Shown: positions 58,929-64,000 of the stretch, one piece after another
How positions within the stretch are numbered: the stretch's first letter is position 1
Layout of the letters: every line of letters begins with the position of its first letter
Origin: Bordetella genomosp. 2
Lineage (GTDB): Bacteria; Pseudomonadota; Gammaproteobacteria; Burkholderiales; Burkholderiaceae_B
Length of the DNA: 64,000 bases
Direction: 5' to 3'
NCBI RefSeq assembly: GCF_002261345.1
Contig: NZ_NEVT01000008.1
Coordinates: forward strand, 124,001 to 188,000
The notes under the pieces: generated by a model
The model's input: the letters and a program-made list of their open reading frames with translations, nothing else
Told to the model about the DNA's origin: nothing
The model's database searches: none
Program-made: the position numbers and the translations under genes

Positions 58929-59786
58929 ATGGCTATTCAATATGAACGTCTGCGGAACTGGCATTTCGACGACCGCACCGACCGCTACACCACCCGCGAC
59001 AGCATGCTCTATGCCCTGACCCTGGGCTACGGCCAGCGGCCGGACGATGAACACGACCTGCGCTATGTATACGAGCAGGACACGCTGGCGGTGCCGACGC
59101 TGCTGGCGGTGGTGGGCGCGCCCGGCTCATGGACCGCCGACCCGGGGACCGGCATCGACTGGCTGCGCCTGTTGCATGGCGAGCATCGCATGACCTTTCA
59201 CGCCCCGGTGCCGGCCGAGGCCGCCGTCACCAGCCGCACGCGCGTCACGCACGTGGTGGACAAAGGCGCGCAGAAAGGCGCGCTGGTGGTCACCGCGCGC
59301 GAGGTTTGCGACGCCGATAGCGGCGCCCCGCTGGCGACCATCGAGCATGTGTCGTTCTGCCGCGCCGACGGCGGATTCGGCCGGGGCGACGAGCCGCCCG
59401 AACCCTTGCCGCCGACCCCCGCCACGCCCGCGCACGACACGGTGCTGATTCCGAGCCTGCCGCAGGCGGCCCTGCTGTACCGGTTGAACGGCGACCTGAA
59501 CCCGATCCACGCGCTGCCCGCCATGGCGGCCCAGGCGGGTTTCGAGCGCCCCATCCTGCATGGCCTGTGCACCTTCGGCATGGCGGCGCGCGCCCTGCTG
59601 CGCACCTATTGTCCCGGCGAGCCGGCCCGGCTGCGCCAGTTCGCCGTGCGCTTTTCCGCGCCGATGTACCCCGGCGAGACCCTGCGCGTCGAAGCCTGGC
59701 GCGACGGCGGCAAGGTGCAGTTCCGCGCCTGGGCGCACGAGCGCAATGTGGCGGTCCTGAGCAACGGCGTGGCCGGCATCGATTGA
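58929..59786 (+). CDS. Double hot-dog MaoC-type enoyl-CoA hydratase
   Basis: A 285-residue two-domain hot-dog protein like the hydratase 2 unit of peroxisomal multifunctional enzymes. The C-terminal half carries the hydratase 2 motif Y-R-L-N-G-D-L-N-P-I-H near residue 180 followed by G-F-E-R-P-I-L-H-G-L-C; the N-terminal half has the degenerate partner fold (E-Q-D-T-L-A-V-P-T-L-L-A-V-V near residue 40). It accepts bulky or branched acyl-CoA in known relatives. The start has AGGAGG upstream. Confidence 0.9.
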   Translation: MAIQYERLRNWHFDDRTDRYTTRDSMLYALTLGYGQRPDDEHDLRYVYEQDTLAVPTLLAVVGAPGSWTADPGTGIDWLRLLHGEHRMTFHAPVPAEAAVTSRTRVTHVVDKGAQKGALVVTAREVCDADSGAPLATIEHVSFCRADGGFGRGDEPPEPLPPTPATPAHDTVLIPSLPQAALLYRLNGDLNPIHALPAMAAQAGFERPILHGLCTFGMAARALLRTYCPGEPARLRQFAVRFSAPMYPGETLRVEAWRDGGKVQFRAWAHERNVAVLSNGVAGID

Positions 59787-59805
59787 ACCCACGAGGAGCT
59801 TGCGC

Positions 59806-61347
59806 ATGAAACCCATAGAACGCCATGCGATCGACACGCCCGACCGCATCGCCTATTGCATGATCCCTTCCGGCTATGCGGTGACCTGGGCCGAACTGGA
59901 ACGCCGCAGCCGCAAGTGCGCGGCCGCGCTGCTGGCGGCCGGCCTGAAGACGGGCGATTCGATCGCCGTATTCCTGGAGAATCATCCCTACTACTTCGAG
60001 ATCCTCTGCGCCGCGCACCGCATCGGCCTGTACTACGTGACCGTCAGCCGGCACCTAAAGCGCGAGGAGGTGCAGTACATCGTGGACGACTCCGACGCGA
60101 AAGTGCTGTTCTGCTCGCGCCACACTCTGCAGGAAGTGTCGGTGGAGGCTTGCCACGCGCGCGGCACCACCTGCGTCATCATGGACGATGTCCTGGAGGG
60201 TTTCGAGTCCTACGATGACTGGACCGGCGGGCACGCCGACGACGTCCGCCTGCCCGACACGCCCGAAGGCACAGATTTCTGCTATTCGTCGGGCACCACG
60301 GGCGTGCCCAAGGGCATCAAGCGGCCGCTGGAGACCGCCAACCGCTTCTTCCGCGCCGACGAATCCGAGCGCAGCGCGTGGAAGGCGTTCGACCGCGACA
60401 CGGTGTATTTGTCGACCGCGCCGTTCTATCACACCGCGCCGGTGCGCTGGAACATGGCCGTGCTGCGCGGCGGCGGGCGCTGCGTCATGATGGAGAAGTT
60501 CGATCCCGAGCAGGCCCTGCGCGCCATCCAGGACCACCGCGTCACGCATTCGCAATGGGTGCCGACGATGTTCATCCGCATGCTGCGCCTGCCCGACGCG
60601 CAGCGCGCCCGCTACGACCTGTCGAGCCTGCGCTACGCGGTGCACGCCGCGGCGCCGTGCCCGGTCGAAGTCAAGGAGGCCATGATCGCCTGGTGGGGAC
60701 CGATCCTGTACGAGTACTACAGCGGCACCGAGCTGGTGGGCCGCACCTCGCTCAGTTCGCAGGAATGGCTGCGGCACAAGGGCTCGGTGGGCATACCGGA
60801 GTTCGGCCGCGTGCATATCGTGGGCGACGACGGCAACGAGCTGGGGCCGCGCCAGCCGGGGGTGATCTATTTTTCCGGCGGCGGCAGCTTCCAGTATCAC
60901 AACGACCCGGAGAAGACGCGCAATGCCTATAACAAGCGGGGCTGGGCGACCTACGGCGATGTGGGATACGTGGACGAGGACGGCTATGTGTACCTGACGG
61001 ACCGGCTGTCCAACACGATTGTGTCCGGCGGCGTGAACATCTACCCCCAGGAAGCGGAGAACCGCCTGTCCCTGCACCCGGCCGTGCGCGACGTGGCCGT
61101 GATCGGCGTGCCCAACCAGGAGTTCGGCGAGGAGGTCAAGGCGGTGGTGCAGCTGGTCGATCCCGACGCGGCCAGCGATGCGCTGGCCGCCGAACTGATC
61201 GCCTTCTGCCGGGAGCATATCTCGCACGTCAAATGCCCGCGCAGCGTCGACTTCGTGACCGACATGCCGCGCACGGAATCGGGCAAGCTGCTCAAGCGCC
61301 TGGTCAAGCAGCGCTACTGGCCGGACAACATGGGGATTGCCCATTAG
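59806..61347 (+). CDS. AMP-forming acyl-CoA synthetase
   Basis: A 513-residue adenylate-forming ligase: P-loop Y-S-S-G-T-T-G-V-P-K-G near residue 163, Y-E-Y-Y-S-G-T-E near 303, G-W-A-T-Y-G-D-V-G-Y near 380, and the C-terminal catalytic lysine in P-R-T-E-S-G-K-L-L-K near 492. It activates the carboxylate with CoA, ATP giving AMP. ATG 59806 with GAGGAG upstream was chosen over the TTG at 59800. It is the last gene before the 785-bp repeat region. Confidence 0.94.
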   Translation: MKPIERHAIDTPDRIAYCMIPSGYAVTWAELERRSRKCAAALLAAGLKTGDSIAVFLENHPYYFEILCAAHRIGLYYVTVSRHLKREEVQYIVDDSDAKVLFCSRHTLQEVSVEACHARGTTCVIMDDVLEGFESYDDWTGGHADDVRLPDTPEGTDFCYSSGTTGVPKGIKRPLETANRFFRADESERSAWKAFDRDTVYLSTAPFYHTAPVRWNMAVLRGGGRCVMMEKFDPEQALRAIQDHRVTHSQWVPTMFIRMLRLPDAQRARYDLSSLRYAVHAAAPCPVEVKEAMIAWWGPILYEYYSGTELVGRTSLSSQEWLRHKGSVGIPEFGRVHIVGDDGNELGPRQPGVIYFSGGGSFQYHNDPEKTRNAYNKRGWATYGDVGYVDEDGYVYLTDRLSNTIVSGGVNIYPQEAENRLSLHPAVRDVAVIGVPNQEFGEEVKAVVQLVDPDAASDALAAELIAFCREHISHVKCPRSVDFVTDMPRTESGKLLKRLVKQRYWPDNMGIAH

Positions 61348-61429
61348 TGCCAGGGAGGCTTTGTCCGTGGGCAAGAGGGAGGATGGGATGGGGGGTGTTG
61401 TGGGGTGCAGGGCCGTGGGTGCCTGGGGC

Positions 61430-61559
61430 GTCCTGGGCGGGGCTGGGGGGCGGGCCGGCCACGTCGCTCGGCTCGGGCGCGCCACCAGGCGCCCTCGGCC
61501 CCCTGCGGGGGCTACCCTCGCTCCAACTGGCCGGCCCGCCCCCCAGCCCCGCCCAGGAC
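61430..61559 (+). repeat. 130-bp stem-core element, copy 1
   Basis: Arms 61430-61461 and 61528-61559 are perfect 32-nt inverted repeats and enclose a 66-nt core (61462-61527). The core itself has smaller hairpins, for example GGGCGC/GCGCCC and CCCC/GGGG. The same core recurs inverted at 61962-62027 with only three changes. The whole element stands 82 bp after the acyl-CoA synthetase stop. It does not encode a credible protein. Confidence 0.9.
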
Positions 61560-61598
61560 TCGCGACAGCGACATGCGCCGGTCCGACAACGCCGTCGA

Positions 61599-61864
61599 TG
61601 AACGTGGCGGCGCGACCGTGGCACGACGGTGTCAGACACCCCTGGCGCACCATCCTGCTTGTGCAGGCCATGTGCGCGGGGTGTCTGACACCTGCAGCGA
61701 GGACCGCCCGTGAACGTGGCGGTGCGACCGTGGCACGACGCTGTCAGACACCCCTGGCGCACCGTCTTGCTTGTGCAGGCCGTGTGCGAGGGGTGTCTGA
61801 CACCTGCAGCAAGGACCGCCCGCGAATATGGCGACGCGACTGGGGCACGACGGTGTCAGACACC
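61599..61864 (+). repeat. 112-bp tandem repeat, 2.4 copies, of 65-nt hairpins
   Basis: Units at 61599-61710 and 61711-61822 (about seven differences) and a partial third to 61864. Each full unit holds a long hairpin, 61628-61692 and 61740-61804, whose outer 15-nt arms begin with the palindrome GGTGTCNGACACC, then GCGCAC/GTGCGC and CCTGC/GCAGG around a TTGT loop. A last palindrome stands alone at 61852-61864. Palindrome starts alternate by 52, 60, 52 and 60 bp. Confidence 0.92.
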
Positions 61865-61929
61865 TATGCATCGACATATGCATCACGCCCGGTGCAAGGC
61901 ATCGGGAGTTCCAACTGGAGATATTGCGA

Positions 61930-62059
61930 GCCCGGGCCTGCCGGCGGGGCCGGGGCGACCAGTTGGAGGGAGGGGAGCCCCCGTAGGGGGCCGAGGGCGC
62001 CTGGTGGCGCGCCCGAGCCGAGCGACGTGGCCGCCGCGGCCCCGCCGGCAGGCCCGGGC
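61930..62059 (-). repeat. 130-bp stem-core element, copy 2 (inverted)
   Basis: Arms 61930-61961 and 62028-62059 pair at 30 of 32 positions around a 66-nt core (61962-62027), whose reverse complement matches copy 1 at 63 of 66. The arms match copy 1 arms at only 20 of 32 positions, yet at 11 of the 12 changed positions both sides changed so that pairing is kept. It starts exactly 500 bp from copy 1 and ends 73 bp before the next gene. Outside these elements and the tandem repeat I see nothing else in 61348-62132. Confidence 0.9.
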
Positions 62060-62132
62060 GCCTCAAGAACCCAACCTCCCAACGCCCCGAAGCAATCATC
62101 GACACCCATCAACGCAACCCTGAGGAACCCCC

Positions 62133-63290
62133 ATGGCGAACATCCAGGCCGGCCCGCGCCGGCGGCAAGGTTTTAGCGCGGAACACGACGAGTTCCGCAG
62201 GACCATCGCGCGCTTCATCCAGGACGAGGTGAGCCCCTTCCACGCGCAATGGGAAGCCGACGGGCACGTCCCCCGCGACCTGTGGCGCAAGGCGGGCCGG
62301 GTCGGCATGCTGCTCACCAACATCCCCGACGAATACGGCGGCGCCGGCGGCGACTTTCTCTATACCGTGGTAGTGCTGGAAGAGATCGCCCGCTCGCTGT
62401 CGAGCGGCATCACCGGCTTCACCACGCACTCGGACATCGTCGCCCCGTACCTGCTCAACTTCGGCACCGAGGCCCAGAAACACGCCTCCCTGCCGGGCAT
62501 GGCGCAAGGCGACATCGTCGGCGCCGTCGCCATGACCGAACCGGGCGCCGGCAGCGACCTGAAAGCCATCCGCACCACGGCGCAGAAAACCGCCCACGGC
62601 TACCTGGTCAACGGCCAGAAGACCTTCATTACCAACGGCCTGCATGCCGATCGCGTGATGGTGGTGGCCAAGACCGACCCGGCCGCGGGCGCGCGCGGCA
62701 TCAGCCTGTTCTGGGTCGACACGGCCACGCCCGGATTCAAGCGCGGCCGCCTGCTGGACAAGGTCGGGCAAAAGGCGCAGGACACTTGCGAACTGTTCTT
62801 CCAGGACATGGAAGTGCCGGCCGACACGCTGCTGGGCGAGCCCGGCCAGGGATTCGGCTACCTGATGAAAGAACTGGTCCGGGAACGCCTGATGATCGCC
62901 GTGCGCTGCGCCGCGGCGCTGGAGGCCGCGCTGGACTGGACTATCGACTATACCAAGGAGCGGCGCGCCTTCGACAAGGCGCTGATCGACAACCAGCATA
63001 TCCGCTTCAAGCTGGCCGACATCAAGGCCCTGGCCGCCGCCACCCGCGCCTTCGTGGACGACTGCATCGGGCGCTACATGGCCGGCGAGCTGGATGCCGC
63101 CGGCGCGGCCATGGCGAAGCTCTGGGCGACCGAAGCCACGCGCGCCATCGACGACCTGATGCAGTTCTACGGCGGCTACGGCTACATGCGCGAATACCCC
63201 ATCGGGCGGGCCTATACCGACGTGCGCCCCAACCGCATCTACGGCGGGTCCTCGGAGATCATGCGCGAACTCATCGCGCGATCCCTGTAG
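62133..63290 (+). CDS. Acyl-CoA dehydrogenase (long-chain/isovaleryl-like subgroup)
   Basis: A 385-residue FAD enzyme: V-A-M-T-E-P-G-A-G-S-D-L near residue 130, K-T-F-I-T-N-G near 163, Q-F-Y-G-G-Y-G-Y-M near 345. The C-terminal loop reads I-Y-G-G-S-S-E-I-M, with glycine where many family members keep the catalytic glutamate; the long-chain and isovaleryl enzymes share this and use a base elsewhere. It follows the repeat region, and a thiolase-like gene comes 35 bp after, so it belongs to the plus-strand catabolic set. Confidence 0.92.
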   Translation: MANIQAGPRRRQGFSAEHDEFRRTIARFIQDEVSPFHAQWEADGHVPRDLWRKAGRVGMLLTNIPDEYGGAGGDFLYTVVVLEEIARSLSSGITGFTTHSDIVAPYLLNFGTEAQKHASLPGMAQGDIVGAVAMTEPGAGSDLKAIRTTAQKTAHGYLVNGQKTFITNGLHADRVMVVAKTDPAAGARGISLFWVDTATPGFKRGRLLDKVGQKAQDTCELFFQDMEVPADTLLGEPGQGFGYLMKELVRERLMIAVRCAAALEAALDWTIDYTKERRAFDKALIDNQHIRFKLADIKALAAATRAFVDDCIGRYMAGELDAAGAAMAKLWATEATRAIDDLMQFYGGYGYMREYPIGRAYTDVRPNRIYGGSSEIMRELIARSL

Positions 63291-63325
63291 GCGCCTGCCG
63301 GCACAACCAAGGACGGGAATTATCC

Positions 63326-64000
63326 ATGACCAAACACTTATCGGGATCCGTCGCCATCGTCGGCGCGGCCGAATCGGACCTGGGCAAAGTGCCCGGACTG
63401 AGCGCGCTGGAACTGCAGGGCCAGGCCGCCCAGCGGGCACTGCGCGACGCCGGGCTGACCCTGCGCGACGTCGACGGCGTCTTCGCCCATACCGACGACC
63501 GGTTCTCGGGCCTGCAGGTGGCGGAATACCTCGGCGTCCGCCCCCGCTACGTCGACTCCACCAACGTGGGCGGCATGTCCAACGTGCTGCACATCCGCCA
63601 CGCCATGGCCGCCATCCAGGCCGGCATGTGCGACGTGGCGCTGATCACCTACGGCAGCACCCAGCTGTCGGACGGCTCGCGCAAACTGGGCGTGACGGCC
63701 GAAGACGCGCGCAGCCCGCGCGGGCAGTTCATCACCCCCTACGGGCAGCTCAGCCCTATCGGCTACTACGCCATGGTGGCCCGCCTGCACATGCACCGCT
63801 ACGGCACCACGCCGCAAGCCCTCGCGGAGGTGGCGGTGGCCGCGCGCCAGTGGGCCATGCTCAACCCCAAGGCGTACAAGCGCGACCCGCTGACCATCGA
63901 CGACGTGCTCGCGTCGGCCTATATCGCCGAGCCGCTGCGGCAGCGCGACTGCTGCCTGGTCACCGACGCGGGCGGCGCGCTGGTCGTCACCGCCGCCGGG
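63326..64000 (+). CDS. Thiolase-like protein (N-terminal 225 residues; runs off the window)
   Basis: Open to the window edge from ATG 63326. It resembles acetyl-CoA acetyltransferase/SCP-2 thiolase-type proteins (V-A-I-V-G-A-A-E-S-D-L-G-K near residue 9; A-L-E-L-Q-G-Q-A-A-Q-R-A-L-R-D-A-G; S-P-I-G-Y-Y-A-M near 143). Where thiolases have the nucleophilic cysteine, this protein reads N-V-G-G-M-S-N-V-L-H-I (about 79-89), with no cysteine. It may therefore be a lyase-like relative (Ltp2 type) instead of a thiolase. Position after the dehydrogenase supports a role in the last chain-cleaving step. Confidence 0.85.
   Translation, partial: MTKHLSGSVAIVGAAESDLGKVPGLSALELQGQAAQRALRDAGLTLRDVDGVFAHTDDRFSGLQVAEYLGVRPRYVDSTNVGGMSNVLHIRHAMAAIQAGMCDVALITYGSTQLSDGSRKLGVTAEDARSPRGQFITPYGQLSPIGYYAMVARLHMHRYGTTPQALAEVAVAARQWAMLNPKAYKRDPLTIDDVLASAYIAEPLRQRDCCLVTDAGGALVVTAAG

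Noticed and set aside
61599-61864. CRISPR array
   Set aside because: Repeats are contiguous at 112 bp without unique spacers, and no cas genes are present.
61337-62176. Open frames through the repeat region, up to 279 codons
   Set aside because: They cross tandem repeats and hairpins, change composition with the repeats and have no ribosome site or family motif.

Overview
The window looks like the chromosome of a GC-rich betaproteobacterium of the Alcaligenaceae, most likely Bordetella or a close relative such as Achromobacter. The reasons are codon use, two tandem Bug-type (tripartite tricarboxylate) solute-binding proteins, a NirS/Nap denitrification locus and a CoA-dependent catabolic cluster rich in paralogues. 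The genus is inference; no rRNA, tRNA, prophage or transposase is present to settle it.

Layout. (1) 1-5328: a peptide/nickel-type ABC importer (partial binding protein, two permeases, double ATPase) with an M81 (MlrC-like) metallopeptidase. (2) 5485-8836: a YdgA/DUF945 protein, a strong terminator and a GT4 glycosyltransferase. (3) 8966-33701: the denitrification and cytochrome block. It holds a truncated siroheme synthase, the regulator dnr, dnrP, the nor genes on the minus strand (norQ-norE-norF and norC-norB-norD), then on the plus strand nirS-nirT-nirB-nirC-nirF-nirD-nirL-nirG-nirH-nirJ-nirE-nirN running straight into ccmABCDEFGHI. (4) 33768-38580: gcvT-gcvH-gcvP on the minus strand behind a tandem glycine riboswitch. 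(5) 38764-44901: napFDAGHBC. (6) 44914-46998: a Fur-type iron-regulated set, orfX-sodA-ZIP transporter. (7) 47162-48367: a HI0933/BaiN-like flavoprotein. (8) 48564-64000: a divergent CoA catabolic cluster with an IclR regulator, two Bug proteins, two acyl-CoA dehydrogenases, an Amacr-like racemase, hydratases, an SDR, ADP- and AMP-forming acyl-CoA ligases, a citryl-CoA-lyase-like protein and a thiolase-like protein cut by the window edge.

How the parts work together. Nap reduces nitrate to nitrite, NirS nitrite to NO, and NorBC NO to N2O; no nos genes lie in the window. NirE and the NAD-dependent half of CysG would supply siroheme, and NirDLGH, NirJ, NirF and NirN would turn it into heme d1. 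The adjoining ccm genes attach heme c to NirS, NirT, NirB, NirC, NirN, NorC, NapB and NapC. Dnr/FNR-type boxes stand before nirS, norC and napF with an identical 23-nt distance to the -10 hexamer, and nirS and napF each carry a second box exactly 30 bp upstream.

The most unusual DNA is the 785-bp gene-free stretch 61348-62132. Two 130-bp elements lie in inverted orientation, exactly 500 bp apart. Each is a 66-nt core (63 of 66 identical) enclosed by 32-nt self-complementary arms whose sequence differs at 12 of 32 positions, with pairing retained at 11 of those 12. Between them sits a 112-bp tandem repeat built from 65-nt hairpins bounded by the palindrome GGTGTCNGACACC. A second striking site is 56779-56862, where two divergent promoters share one palindromic -35 hexamer and are flanked by symmetric 8-bp operator-like arms.
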